A stretch of DNA of 64,000 nt from Diadophis punctatus similis (GCA_023053685.1 JALIGW010000016.1:6230501-6294500), one strand, 5' to 3'; numbered from the stretch's first letter, positions 22,996 through 34,203 are shown. A program made the numbers and translations. Notes: generated by a model from the letters alone, not told the origin.

Positions 22996-24289
22996 CATTT
23001 AAATTTTACAGGATATCTGCAGGAAAACTACAAATGTCCCATTACTTTTCCTCCCTACAGAGGGATGAACACTAACTGGACTTCATTTGAGATAACATTC
23101 ATTCTTCCATGATCCCCAATATAATACCCGAAGACATTCCCATGACATAAACCAGAGAGGACTCATACATATATTTTTTCCTGGTGGGAGAAACAAGTAA
23201 AATCTGATGCTGTTCATTAGTAAAGAATTGCATTTGACTGTTGAAGCAATGACTTGCCATTAGAGTCACCATGTTCCTGTCCTACCACCGAGCAGGGAAC
23301 TCTCTCAGAAATTTAGCTGGAGGGCAGTCCAGTTCCATAAGCTCCTGTTCTCGAATTGCTTCTGCTGATGGGTACTGTCTTTGCTTTTATTATGGAGGCC
23401 TACTACACACAGCCCTTCTAATTAGATTGTAAACATGTAATAGCAGCACAGTCATAAAGGAATGCCCATTTACCCTTTGTTAAATGTAGAGCAGTGCTCA
23501 GCAAAGATCCAGGTTTGTTTTTTCCAGCCCATTTCCCCTCATCATCAGATCAGATAGTAATGAGACTATTTGTTTGTTTTTTCTTCTTCAATTACTGCAG
23601 TGCAAAAGAACGTAGCCTTGATGAAGACCAAAATAAATGCCCAAACACAATTCCAGTAGTGGACACATATTTTCCTTTATTCTGTTGTCCCGTCATTAGT
23701 TTGGGATACTCAGCTATGCACTAATTAGAGCCCTTGTTCACTGTTTTCATACAAAGGCCAAATAAAGAAGGTCTTTAAAAACCAAACTATTATCTCACTC
23801 TTGGGGGTGGTCTCTCAAAAAGGAACATTGGTAGTGTGATGAATAATATTCCCAAGATGTCATCCATGCTGTGCTGAATTTCACAATAAAATATTAAGAA
23901 GGGCAGAAGGGGGATTCCGTCAAGTCAAAAGATCAAGAGCTGGTAAATAAAGAATGCTATTTTTACAGTTCTGAGATAAAACCACACACTGAAGTTTTTC
24001 TACTACGTTGGTTGGTGCTTGGTGCCTTTTTTACCTGTTTGGCCAAGGCAGAGGGTATCTGTAGAAAGGGGGTCAAAAAGGTATAAAATGGGCATCCTGC
24101 ATGATCAAAGCCCTATTATGTTTTTATTACGTGCAACGTGACCCTATCTTGTCTTTTCGGACTCCTCATCTGCAGGTGCTCCTGGCCTGAGGTCCTTTAA
24201 TGACAAAGTACAGCTGAACTACTGAACTTCAACTGAAGTCTGTGATATATTGTGGATGTTCCAATTAAGAAATAATCTTTACATTATCA
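22996..24289. other. Unassigned DNA, possibly conserved non-coding block
   Basis: 23210-23480 is balanced in composition and free of repeats, with homeodomain-like TAATTA cores (CTAATTAGATTG near 23420). No coding signal. Whether it is conserved cannot be judged from one sequence. Confidence 0.3.
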
Positions 24290-24757
24290 AGAAACAGGAT
24301 GCACAGCCTAATTTAAGAATGGTAAATTGTTTCTACTCCTACCCTCAAAACGTCACTATAGAGCACTGCACACCAAGACAACTAGACACAAGAACAGTTT
24401 TATCCTGAACACCATCACTCTGCTAAACAAATAATTCCCTCACCACAGTCAAACTATTCACTAGGCTGCATTACTATTACTATTAGCTTTTCTGATCGTT
24501 CCTATCACCCATCTCCTCCCACTTATGACTGTATGACTGTAACTTGTTGCTTGTATCCTTACGATTTATATTAATATTGTTTCCTGATTGCTTATTTGTA
24601 GCCTATGACAATCATTAAGTGTTGTACCTCATGATTCTTGACAAATGTATCTTTTCTTTTATGTACACTGAGAGCACATGCACCAAAGACAAATTCCTTG
24701 TGTGTCCAATCACACTTGGCCAATAAAGAATTCTATTCTATCTATTCTATTCTAATC
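24290..24757 (+). repeat. CR1 LINE 3' end with ATTCT tail
   Basis: The 3' UTR ends ...TTGTGTGTCCAATCACACTTGGCCAATAAAGAATTCTATTCTATC, the pentameric ATTCT tail known for snake CR1 elements. The upstream boundary is approximate. No RT motif remains. Confidence 0.75.
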
Positions 24758-24789
24758 TACAGAGTAGTGGCGACTTCTAATAAATTGGC

Positions 24790-24980
24790 CTGCATTATGT
24801 CCCAAAGGTGCTTTTACTGGACTTTGTTTTTCCTTGAAGATGTTTCACTTCTCATCCAAGAAGCTTCTTAGAACTGGAGAACCTTCTAGGATGAGAAGGG
24901 AAGCAACAAGGAAAAAGAAAGTCCAGTTGCCTTTTAATAAAGCATCTTTGGGACAACCATGGCTGAGAATCTCCATAGAC
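24790..24980. repeat. Penelope-like inverted-repeat unit (family 1)
   Basis: The two arms GTCCCAAAGGTGC...GGACTTTG and AGAAAGTCCAGTTGCC...GCATCTTTGGGAC are reverse complements. The same unit occurs at 35045-35265 and 40309-40690. On the minus strand it carries a damaged hammerhead-like core (TAAGA instead of CTGAAGA, then GAAAC). Assignment to Penelope-like elements is from memory of similar vertebrate repeats. Confidence 0.5.
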
Positions 24981-26245
24981 ATTTGCCTACATTATGATTT
25001 CAAATCTATATATTTGTTGCACTTCCATAACTCATACCATAATTTGCATTCCCTGTTCCAAAAACAATGAAAGAATGTTCTCAATATTTAATTTTGATAA
25101 TATTTTTTAAAGGGATATAAATCACAGCTATTGAAAAAATAAAATTGAGAGGCACAAAAAGGGGCAAATGAATGTATAGCTTTAAGAATGCATTTGCCTC
25201 CAAGGATTGCTTGTTACACTCAATTTCTTTCTAAAGCTATTCCAAATTCATGTGTCATTCATGTAACTTGTTGAACAGAAGTTTTTTGGTACAAAAAACT
25301 TGAACAGGTTAGCATATATAAACTAGGCCTTGGGCAAGTGCTCTATACTTATTTAAGGTATGTGTGCTGAACCATGTTATTATGTTGTTAAAGATTAAAT
25401 AATTAGCAGAACATGGTCAAGATCAAAGTGATCTCCTGTGTCAATGGTAATTAGGAAGCTACCCAAAATATGATACCTAAGGAGTTCTGCCCGTAACAGT
25501 AACCTACTCCAGTTGAACTGTGTGGTTTCAGCATGAAATCTTATCCACCAACATTGTGTTTTTAATTCAAAACCCTTGTCTGATGTTAATTTAAGAAACG
25601 AAAGCATTTAAGCAGCCTGAGCCACCCAAGGTAGTCACTGGAAAAAAGAATATAATTCATATCCATGCTAAATGAAAACAGCAAGCAAGACAGCTGGCTT
25701 GTGACCTCCAATGCAAAGATTGTTTACCAGGCTGGAAGGCTGGTGCGGACACACCACCCAAAGTTGTCTTCTCCCTTTTCTTAAAGACCTAATGTCAAAA
25801 TACTCCCACGGACAGCCTTGCTTCAGCTCAAGTTTTTTTTACCTATCCTTCAGACTCAATCAATCAATCTGTCCAATGATTAGTCAACTAGTCAACCTAA
25901 TATCCTGTATCTTTTTTTTTCTCTTTTATTCTTGTTGAAAAAAAGGACCTCAAAGGCAAGAATGTACTTTATGTTGCATTATTCATATGGATTTTGAAAC
26001 CTTTTAAGTAAGAATACCTTGGACAACTTGTCCAATAACTTGAACAACAATCCAAGTATATATATGAGTCTTTTTTCCCTATGTAATACAAAGGAGAGGG
26101 GATAACCCTTTGGCCCTTGCATTTTTTTAGGGCCAACCAAAATAATTACAAAGGGTGTGTAAAACTTTTCATTAGAATTTTCACTGGTAGGATCAGAAAG
26201 AGAGCCTTCTCTGCCATTGTCCACACCCTGTGGAACATTCTAGTA
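24981..26245. other. Unassigned DNA
   Basis: AT-rich, frames below 82 codons, nothing recognised. Confidence 0.5.
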
Positions 26246-26833
26246 CAGTGGTTCCCAACCTTTCTAATGCCGCGACCCCTTAATATAGTTCCTCATGTTG
26301 TGGTGACCCCCAACCATAAAATTATTTTTGTTGCTACTTCATAACTGTAATTTTGCTACCGTTATGAATCGTAATGTAAATATCTAATATGCAGGATGTA
26401 TTTTCATTGCTACAAATTGAACATAATTAAAGCATAGCGATTAATCACAAAAACAATATGTAATTATGCCAGATCAGAAATTCTCGGGCCAGTCTTTGCA
26501 AGAGCACAAGGAATATCATCTTCCACAAGTCTACTTCTGTATTTAGACTTGATAACCAACAAGTGTACAGCAATATTACTCAATCTCAGCAACTTTTAAG
26601 GTGCCTGGACTTCAACTCCCAGAATTCAAAGCAAAGCTGACCCCTTAGCTGATGCCGTCAAAGCTCGGCCACCAGGCGTCACAAATGCCTCTCACCAAAT
26701 GGCACCTCTCCCGACCAATCGGAGGGCTCGGGCGAGTTGAGTCAATATGGCCAGGCTTGTGGCAGTGGGGCGGGGGGGGGAACTGAGGATGCCGGGGCGA
26801 CCCCTGGGAAATGGTCGTTCGACCCCCAAAGGA
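26246..26833. mobile_element. hAT-like element with SPIN/OC-like terminus, right end lost
   Basis: Starts CAGTGGTTCCCAACC, then CGCGACCCCTTAATA, GTGGTGACCCCCAACC and TTGCTACTTCATAACTG, a sequence I recall from tetrapod hAT families related to SPIN and OposCharlie. Its right part (26744-26833) shares GGCCAGGCTTGTGGCAG and GGAAATGGTCGTTCGACCC with 63860-63940, but the terminal GGTTGGGAACCACTG is missing. Confidence 0.65.
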
Positions 26834-28165
26834 TCACATTCCCCTGGGAATATGAAAGGGATCGCAGTAACAATCACGAGGAAGTAAATATGTTTAAAGG
26901 ATCAAGGAAAAGAATTATACTTACTCAGGTTAAAATCAGTTGTGATAGTTTGTAATATGTAAAATCATATTAAATGGGATATAAGTAACGGGGAGAAGCA
27001 AGGACATTTTAATTAGTTTCTCCATTCTTGATGGCAAGGTTAGGTTTAGGGTAATTATTTATTATTGAGAATAATAACAGTAAATTTTATTTTGCTGGTT
27101 CTTGGGGGGGTGGGCATAGAAGATTTTAGGCTGAATATCCTGTTAACACTAAGAACACATTGAAATACTGGCTAGAAATTGTGGGAGTTGAATTTAGCAC
27201 ATCTACAAGGTACCAGATTGGTAAGAAAATGCATTATCCCTTGTCTTTACTCAACTTGGCTGAACGTTTAGTAAATATATTGATAGCATAGATGATATAT
27301 CACGGATGGTCAAAAAGAATTATTTGTAAAAAAAAAGGGAGACACTGAAGATAGAATACAGGCAGTTAGCAAAATCATTTCCTACCCAACTCACATCTGA
27401 ATAGCACTTCAAAGGGACTTTCAAGCCATTTCTGCTGCAATGCCACCAGCATCGCTGTAACCCAAATCTCCTCAGCAGATGTTTTTCTGAACTCCGATAC
27501 TGGTGCTCTGAAGCTGGTGACACCGAGTACACTTGGAAAAGCAAAACTCCCCCTTAAGTCGATCAGGAGGCTGCTGAAATTGAAGATAGAAAGGCAGAGG
27601 GTGTCTTTGTTATCCTGCAACCATTTGCTATTGTTTATCTTTCTCTCTGTGTAATCTAAACTGGCTGATGACAGCAGGTAGACACCAGGAGGGCAAAGGA
27701 CGAAAGCTATATATCAGCGTAAGAGAATACAAGGTTCAGCAATAACTCCGGATGATAACTCCTTTTTCATTGATTGTGGATGAGGTAGAAAGGGTTTTCC
27801 AACAACCTACACAATCTTGAGTCTCAAAGCCGAAGGAGCAGCCCATCTCAAATGACTGATAGCTTGAAAACCACAACAAGAAAGGATTGCTTTCTTTATG
27901 AGATTTATCTACTGCCTGAAAGCAGGATTCTATAAGGTATTAATTAAAACAGTATTCCAATTCAATCTAAACTTTATTGCTTTTAACCTCAATTGAAATG
28001 TTAAACGTTACTTTATTGAATATGGTACTGCTGACATAATTCATCCCTGAAGGGGTTCTGAAGAGCCATATTGTCACCTGCTTCCAAAATGCCATGAAGA
28101 TGGGGCCCACAATATACCAGGAGGCAAAGGAAAGCGAATATTCCAGAGAACACCATCATTGGGGT
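26834..28165. other. Unassigned DNA
   Basis: Includes a degraded CAACTCCCAC-type repeat scrap near 27180. No gene is supported. Confidence 0.45.
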
Positions 28166-28506
28166 CAGGGGTGGGCTCTAACTTATTTCGCCGCTGGTTC
28201 ACTTCCTCCTGTGCTGCGTGGCTGCGGGCACGCTTTGCGTAGGTGCGTGCATGTGCAGTGCCAAAAACCAAGCAAAAAAAAGCAAAAAACAAAATGGTGG
28301 CGCATGTGCAGTGCTGAAAACTCGGCTTCTGCGCATGCGCAGAAGCAAAAACAAGCAATAAATAAATAAAAATCCCCCCAAAAATAATAATCCCCAAAAA
28401 AGATGTGGCGTCCACAGACCGGCACCAACAGAACCAGCTCCATGACATCACCACCAGTTTACTACCAGTTCTAGAACCGGTGCGAACCGGGAGGAACCCA
28501 CCTCTG
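28166..28506. mobile_element. hAT-like MITE, family A
   Basis: The ends are CAGGGGTGGGCTC and GGAACCCACCTCTG. The exact 8-bp duplication ATTGGGGT lies at 28158-28165 and 28507-28514. TGCGCATGCGCA at 28330-28341. Confidence 0.92.
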
Positions 28507-29040
28507 ATTGGGGTCCATCCTATCATACCATCTGATTACTGGGGACCCTTAGCAGGTACTCCCTAGTTGTTCAGGTAGAGTGAGAAAAGGCTGTTAGGAA
28601 AAGGCAATCCCTCAGATACCCAGAGTGTTAAGTATGATTAGATCTCGGAAATCAACCATTGGAGCTCCTGTAGCAGAAGTGTAACACACCAATATCATGA
28701 CTGACCACTGAGCACATGTGTTTCTGTATTTTAGATCAGTTGAAATTTCCAGATGCGTCTTCAAAGCCCCTGTACAGCAAGACACCATAAACTGAGCTAC
28801 CATCTATAATGTGTCCTGTTCTAGACAATTTGTTCACCAGCTGAAGCTGTGCAAAAACTATTCTGCCACAATCTCCACCTGCTGTTCCAGATTCTGATCC
28901 TGACCTAAGAAGGCCAACCCCCTCCCATCCAAGTTGTGCAATTCTGGAGTCAGACAGACTTTAGATCAACAACTAATCCATCATGCTTGGGTTCAGTCTG
29001 AATCTCTTTGTTCCCATCCCATCCTATCTTCAAACACTGG
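28507..29040. other. Unassigned DNA 5' of the copia insertion
   Basis: No repeat ends or coding signal. It is the left flank of the retrotransposon at 29046. Confidence 0.5.
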
Positions 29041-29045
29041 GTTAT

Positions 29046-29311
29046 TGTCAGAGTTACGCAATAAATCAGAAGCTTCAAAAGATAACTGCATTTTGCTGAT
29101 TCAAATAACTTCTTTATAAGTAGAATAAAACATTAACAATACCACACTTTGTTTCAGATCACATGTTGAGATGTTTTCATACTGGAGTATAATGGTGGAC
29201 AGACTAAACCACACCCTTCTTCTTGCTAAGTTTCTGGACATGCTCAATTAACACTTCAGCCTGATTGGCTGACTCAATCACATGGCTCTCCCAGTCATGA
29301 ATATTCCAACA
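29046..29311 (-). repeat. Copia 3' LTR (266 bp)
   Basis: On the minus strand it starts TGTTGGAATATTC and ends AACTCTGACA. It carries the final codons and stop of gag-pol in its first 17 bases. Confidence 0.95.
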
Positions 29312-32300
29312 CTCCTCCCTTCATTACTGGGGGAGACATCAAACCTATTGGATTTAAACATTTCCTATAATGGACGCCACCCAATGGTTTGGTCATCATG
29401 TCTGCTAAATTATCCTCTGAAGAACAATGATGTAAACGTATCAATTTTTCTTTTACAGCTTCCCTGACATTACAATACTTAATGTCCACATGTTTACTTC
29501 TGTTCTTCACTCTGTCACCTGTTGCCATTTTTATACAAGCAGCATTATCTTCATAAACAGTTACAGCTTCATTTACATTTACATTTAAATCTTGTAACAA
29601 CTGTACATACCAAACTACTTCAGAACATAACTCAGACAATGCAATAAACTCTGCTTCTGCAGTTGAAATAGCAACCGTTGTTTGTTTTCTGGACTTCCAA
29701 CCAATTAAAGCCCCTCCAAACATTATTACAATTCCAGAATTAGACTTTCTGGTTTTTACATCATTTGCATAATCACTATCAACATAACATTTCAATTTTA
29801 ATTCTTCAGTGACCTTTATTTGAAGACCCAAATTCACAGTTCCCTTCAAATACCTGAGAATTCTTTTCACACCCATCCAATGCAACTTTGTAGGTGTAGC
29901 AGTAAAGCGACTTAAGATGCTCACTGCACAAGCTATGTCTGGTCTGGACCACTGTGACAGATATAACAAACTCCCTATTGCAGAGTGATATATCTCCTGA
30001 TCACAGGCTTCACTTTTGTCCTCACCCAAACTATTGTAAAAATCTGTGCTCATAGGTGTAGGAGCAATATTACAATCTTTCATGTTATACTTCTCTAATA
30101 ATTGTTCAATTTTTCTCCTTTGACTGAGAATATAACCCTTTTCAGTTTTTTGTATCTCTACACCGAGATAATTCTTTATTTCTCCCAAATTCTTTAATTC
30201 AAATTTCTTTTCTAACTTATTAGCAAATTCTTTAACTTGTGATGCATCCTTTGCAATGAAACAAAGATCATCCACAAATGCTAATAGTAGACAATTCCCA
30301 CCTTGTAACTTTCCAGTGTATATGCAACCATCAGCTTTGCAACTCTTGAACCCAAGACCTTTCAATGCAGTATCTAAACAGATATTCCAATTTCTGGCTG
30401 ACTGCTTCAGCCCATAAATGGCCTTGTTCAATTTATACACCATGTTAGGCTTTTTACTTTCATACCCTGGCGCTTGAACCATATAAATTTCTTCCTCTAA
30501 TTCAGCATTGAGAAATGCAGTGGTTATATCAAAATGCCAAATTCTATGCCTGTATGCTGATGCTAATGCCAGTGCTAGTCTTATGCTCTCACCTTTTACA
30601 GTTGGCGCGAACACCTCATCATAGTGCACATTTTTTAATTGAGAAAAACCTTGTGCCACCAATCTTGCCTTATACTGTACTTCATTATTGGGTAATACCT
30701 TTTTCTTGTATACCCACTTACATCCTACAGCCTTGGTACCCTGTGGCAAAGTCACAGATGTGAACACTTTATGATTTCCCATGGATTTCATCTCTTTATC
30801 CATGGCTTCCTTCCACTTTTCTTGTTCAACTTTTGCTAATGCCAATACTTCCTTATAGTTTCTTGGCTCATACCACACATTACACACTTTAACTTTACTG
30901 GCAGAATACCTGTCTGGCGGAACCCCTCTGTTCCTACGCTCTGACCTACGTGGCATTGCCTGTTCTTGTGTTTCAAGCTTTTCTGTCTTCATATCTTGTT
31001 CAGACTCTCCTCCCTGAACATTGACACCTTCAGTAAATGATTCACCATCATTACATGAGTTATTGTCACTAAGTGGATCACCGTCGCTAAGTGGATCACC
31101 GTCACTAAGTGAGACATTTTCAGAATTTGCATCAATTCTGTTCCAATTTTGTTCTGCAAAACTAGCAGACCTTGAAATCACTATCCTTTTACTTCCATCG
31201 CTAAAGCGATACCCTTTTGAGCCTGGCTCATAGCCCACAAATCTGAGCTTTCTAGCCTTTTGTTGTCCCTTTCTTCTGATTGCCTTTGGAATATGTACCC
31301 ATGCAGTACTACCAAATATTTTTAAATGTGCTAAAGAAGGCTTTCTCCCATATAGCATTGCATATGGAGTATTATTGATGGATGAACTCCACAACCTATT
31401 TACTAAATAATTGGCAGTCAGTATGGCTTCACCCCAATATGACCTGCTCATACCAGAATCCTCCAGTAAGGAGTCTTTCATTGTTTGCAAAACACCATTC
31501 CTCCTTTCAGCCACTCCGTTCTCCCCCGGTGTGTAAGGATTTGTGCGCCTGTGTCTTATTCCCAATTGTCTCAACCATTGTTGAAAATTTGTTGACATAA
31601 ATTCAGAACCTCTGTCAGTTTGCAACTGACATACTTGTTGTTTATACCTTCTCTCTACAAAACTTAACCATTGCTTAAATTGCTGTAGCACCTCTGTTTT
31701 ACTCTTAAGTAAGTAGCAAAACCCAAACCTGCTGTAGTCATCCACAATGACCAGCGCATACTTTGCTCCTCCCAAACTGGCTTGCATAGGCCCAATTAAA
31801 TCAGCATGCACCAGTTCTAGAGCTTTTGTGGTTTGTCTTGTGCTAAACTTGCTCACTGGGAATGCTTTGGATTTCGATGCTTTGCATACTGCACAATCCA
31901 AATATGCCTTACATCCCTTCAAATCTAATCCTTCTGCAAATTCTTTCATTTGTTGAACAACCTTAAAATTAGCATGACCAAGTCGTCTGTGCAGAAGATG
32001 AACACACGAATTGTGTTCTGCTACATTTTTAAATATCTGGGAACAATGTGGGACCTTTTCTCCCTGCAATACATAAAGATTATCCTCTTTTATGCCCTGT
32101 GCACAAACATTCCCATTTCTTTGGATGATACACTTCCCATTAACAAATATGGTTTCATAACCTTGCTTGTCTAAACTAGACACACTTAACAAATTATGCT
32201 CCATTTCAGGTACATATAACACATCAGTAAACCTGGATTCCAAATATGGAATTTGCACATCGCCTCTTCCAATGATTTTAGCCTTTTGACCATTGGCTAA

Positions 32301-33281
32301 GGCCACTTCTTCATGGTTTCCTGGGAAAAATCTGGAAAATAAGTCAGAATTATTAACAATTGTTTGACTAGCCCCACTGTCAATCAACCATTTGTCTCTA
32401 TTGTTATTATAACAAACTTTTGCAACTGCAATCTGTCCTTGCAAATAATGTCTCTTGTCTTGCATATTTCTTCTCTGTGCACAGCTTTTCTGCAGATGAT
32501 TTGTCTCTCCACAAATGAAACATGCTTTTTTAACTTGCTTGAAGAATTGTTGCTGTGTAACTTGATCTCTCCTACCTCTGCTTTCCTCTTGTCTGCAGAC
32601 ACCTCGGCTGTTGCTAGAGATAGGCAGCCTGTGGAAAATTTTGCTGGAGACTTGCTGTAAGTTTCCACTGTACTCCTTGTTGAGCCCCCGCCTGTGGAAT
32701 TTTCCATCAGCATGGCTGAAAAGCCTTTTCTCATATTCATTCAATAAACACAATTTCAAAGCCTCCAAATTTAAATCTGCTTCTGGCTTACTTTCAAAAA
32801 TAGCTGATACAGTCTCCCAGCTTTGATCCAAACTGTTTAACACTAATAAAACTTTTTGGGACTCTGGAAACTTTACTCCACGTTGCTCCAATTCTAGAAA
32901 ATTAGACTGCATTTTCATTAAATGATCTTCCATAGAATCTCCTGTCTGCAAACTCATTCTGAAAAGCTTTCTTGAAAGTTGGACCACATTACACGCAGAA
33001 ACATTGACATGTACTGCTTTCAATTTCTGCCATATTTCTTTTGCAGACTTTAATTCAGCTACATTTAAGAATTGATCATCCCCCAGACTTAAGAGAAGAT
33101 AAGCCATAGCTTTGTCATGAGCCTTTTGATCTGCTGCTCCAAGCACTTGCGGGGGGTCTGCTACGATGTCCCATAATTCTTTTGCTTTCAAAAAACATTC
33201 AATTTTTGCAGCCCAAATTAAATAATTTTTCTTCCCCAATTTAGGTATTGGACTGTCTTTAAATTCCATAGCAGCAGCCAT
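29295..33281 (-). CDS. Copia gag-pol polyprotein, single intact frame (1328 aa)
   Basis: Encodes structural and replication enzymes of a Ty1/copia retrotransposon, cleaved by its own protease in cytoplasmic virus-like particles. Domains: UBN2-type Gag (about 1-240); zinc knuckle CFICGETNHLQKSC (CX2CX4HX4C, about 253-266); aspartic protease with WLIDSGASQTIV (about 298-309); GAG-pre-integrase with the HHCC zinc finger (LLHRRLGHANF...CAVCKASK, about 425-470); integrase with HADLIGP, LQTDRGSEF and NPYTPGENGVAERRN supplying the D,D,E triad (about 493-590); reverse transcriptase from CKWVYKKK (about 853) with HFDITTAFLNAE and FVDDLC (about 1002); RNase H with YVDSDYAND, STAEAEF and EDNAAC (about 1160-1245). 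The usual YVDD box is FVDD here. Start: first ATG, 103 nt after the primer-binding site. Gag and Pol are in one frame with no shift, as in many copia elements. The C-terminus extends into the 3' LTR. No inactivating change is visible; activity itself is untested. Confidence 0.96.
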   Translation of the reverse strand: MAAAMEFKDSPIPKLGKKNYLIWAAKIECFLKAKELWDIVADPPQVLGAADQKAHDKAMAYLLLSLGDDQFLNVAELKSAKEIWQKLKAVHVNVSACNVVQLSRKLFRMSLQTGDSMEDHLMKMQSNFLELEQRGVKFPESQKVLLVLNSLDQSWETVSAIFESKPEADLNLEALKLCLLNEYEKRLFSHADGKFHRRGLNKEYSGNLQQVSSKIFHRLPISSNSRGVCRQEESRGRRDQVTQQQFFKQVKKACFICGETNHLQKSCAQRRNMQDKRHYLQGQIAVAKVCYNNNRDKWLIDSGASQTIVNNSDLFSRFFPGNHEEVALANGQKAKIIGRGDVQIPYLESRFTDVLYVPEMEHNLLSVSSLDKQGYETIFVNGKCIIQRNGNVCAQGIKEDNLYVLQGEKVPHCSQIFKNVAEHNSCVHLLHRRLGHANFKVVQQMKEFAEGLDLKGCKAYLDCAVCKASKSKAFPVSKFSTRQTTKALELVHADLIGPMQASLGGAKYALVIVDDYSRFGFCYLLKSKTEVLQQFKQWLSFVERRYKQQVCQLQTDRGSEFMSTNFQQWLRQLGIRHRRTNPYTPGENGVAERRNGVLQTMKDSLLEDSGMSRSYWGEAILTANYLVNRLWSSSINNTPYAMLYGRKPSLAHLKIFGSTAWVHIPKAIRRKGQQKARKLRFVGYEPGSKGYRFSDGSKRIVISRSASFAEQNWNRIDANSENVSLSDGDPLSDGDPLSDNNSCNDGESFTEGVNVQGGESEQDMKTEKLETQEQAMPRRSERRNRGVPPDRYSASKVKVCNVWYEPRNYKEVLALAKVEQEKWKEAMDKEMKSMGNHKVFTSVTLPQGTKAVGCKWVYKKKVLPNNEVQYKARLVAQGFSQLKNVHYDEVFAPTVKGESIRLALALASAYRHRIWHFDITTAFLNAELEEEIYMVQAPGYESKKPNMVYKLNKAIYGLKQSARNWNICLDTALKGLGFKSCKADGCIYTGKLQGGNCLLLAFVDDLCFIAKDASQVKEFANKLEKKFELKNLGEIKNYLGVEIQKTEKGYILSQRRKIEQLLEKYNMKDCNIAPTPMSTDFYNSLGEDKSEACDQEIYHSAIGSLLYLSQWSRPDIACAVSILSRFTATPTKLHWMGVKRILRYLKGTVNLGLQIKVTEELKLKCYVDSDYANDVKTRKSNSGIVIMFGGALIGWKSRKQTTVAISTAEAEFIALSELCSEVVWYVQLLQDLNVNVNEAVTVYEDNAACIKMATGDRVKNRSKHVDIKYCNVREAVKEKLIRLHHCSSEDNLADMMTKPLGGVHYRKCLNPIGLMSPPVMKGGVLEYS
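29312..29322 (-). promoter_or_regulatory. Polypurine tract of the copia element
   Basis: The minus-strand sequence GAAGGGAGGAG directly precedes the 3' LTR. By family rule it primes plus-strand DNA synthesis. It lies within the end of the gag-pol frame. Confidence 0.85.
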
Positions 33282-33383
33282 CCTGCTTTATTTTTCTTGT
33301 CTGCCTGTTCCTTTAACAACACAGACAGCTTCTTATCAGCTTTAAATTACAATGCAGTTTTAACTTTACTTCTTGAGCGATTT

Positions 33384-33397
33384 CTGGGCCCATAACC
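33384..33397 (-). promoter_or_regulatory. Primer-binding site, initiator tRNA-Met anticodon arm
   Basis: The minus-strand GGTTATGGGCCCAG lies directly after the 5' LTR. Its complement CTGGGCCCATAACC is the anticodon arm (CAU anticodon) of vertebrate initiator tRNA-Met. Copia-type elements are known to prime from an internal half of this tRNA rather than its 3' CCA end. Confidence 0.9.
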
Positions 33398-33663
33398 GGT
33401 CAGAGTTACGCAATAAATCAGAAGCTTCAAAAGATAACTGCATTTTGCTGATTCAAATAACTTCTTTATAAGTAGAATAAAACATTAACAATACCACACT
33501 TTGTTTCAGATCACATGTTGAGATGTTTTCATACTGGAGTATAATGGTGGACAGACTAAACCACACCCTTCTTCTTGCTAAGTTTCTGGACATGCTCAAT
33601 TAACACTTCAGCCTGATTGGCTGACTCAATCACATGGCTCTCCCAGTCATGAATATTCCAACA
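33398..33663 (-). repeat. Copia 5' LTR (266 bp) with promoter-like motifs
   Basis: By eye, identical to the 3' LTR except the outermost base next to the primer-binding site (G at 33398 versus T at 29046). On the minus strand it contains TGAGTCA (AP-1-like, 33622-33628), a CCAAT box (33616-33620) and, downstream, a TATAAAG-type box (about 33465-33471). This order suits an RNA polymerase II promoter driving the element. Confidence 0.93.
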
Positions 33664-33739
33664 GTTATGACTTTCACCACATCTCCTAGCAGGCTCAGGG
33701 TACAGATCTAAAACTGGTAATTAATACGACCTCACCACA

Positions 33740-34202
33740 AACATAGGCTTGCATTTATGAAGGCACGATTTAATGTGATCCCCTTGAATGTCCTCGACAG
33801 TAGGCTCTCAGGGGGAGTAAAGTCCACCTGTTGTACATGTGATGGCCGATCCCCGGAATCTCTGCTCCACATTACATTCGTATGCCCCCACTATCGAGAC
33901 ATAAAATCAAGACTCATCTCCTCTATTTCCCAGAGATTCCCTGGTTCACCGGATCTGTTCAGCTTTTATTTCCTACTCCAGGATATAGATCCTAATATAA
34001 CCTCAAAGGTGGCAATTTTTTTTGCTGCAGTTGTGGCTGGAAAAAAACGGAGGAAAAGACGGGTAACCCCTACGGCAGAGGATCACTAGTATTGATGGTA
34101 TAGATTGTAGTAGATGGTGTACTGTCCCATGATCTATTTATATTTGTAAAATTTACCCCCTCTTTATGTGTATTTTAAATTGGTCTCTGACCGCAATAAA
34201 AG

Positions 34203-34203
<1 letters not shown>
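33740..34203 (+). repeat. LINE 3' end (family undetermined)
   Basis: Contains the C-terminal coding end (33757-34089), then a 3' UTR ending GACCGCAATAAAAG, which runs into a (CTAT)n tail. 5'-truncated. Confidence 0.6.
33757..34089 (+). pseudogene. LINE polyprotein C-terminal fragment with CCHC-like motif
   Basis: A 110-codon open frame with RFNVIPLNVLDSRLSG followed by CCTCDGRSPESLLHITFVCP (C-X2-C...H...C), then YRDIKSRL. The C-X2-C-X-H-X-C arrangement with 'ES-LH---CP-Y' is typical of the far C-terminus of several LINE clades. It lacks all RT motifs and is open by chance or youth. It starts within the element, so the ATG is not a true start. Confidence 0.55.

Larger units (their letters stand above)
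29041..33668 (-). mobile_element. Complete Ty1/copia LTR retrotransposon with target duplications
   Basis: The element spans 29046-33663 (4618 bp) and is flanked by GTTAT at 29041-29045 and 33664-33668. In minus-strand order: 5' LTR (33663-33398), primer-binding site, leader of about 100 nt, gag-pol (33281-29295), polypurine tract, 3' LTR (29311-29046). The domain order protease-integrase-RT-RNase H defines Ty1/copia. I see no stop, frameshift or deletion and only one LTR difference, so it is a recent and possibly still mobile insertion. Copia elements are generally scarce in amniote genomes. Confidence 0.96.
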
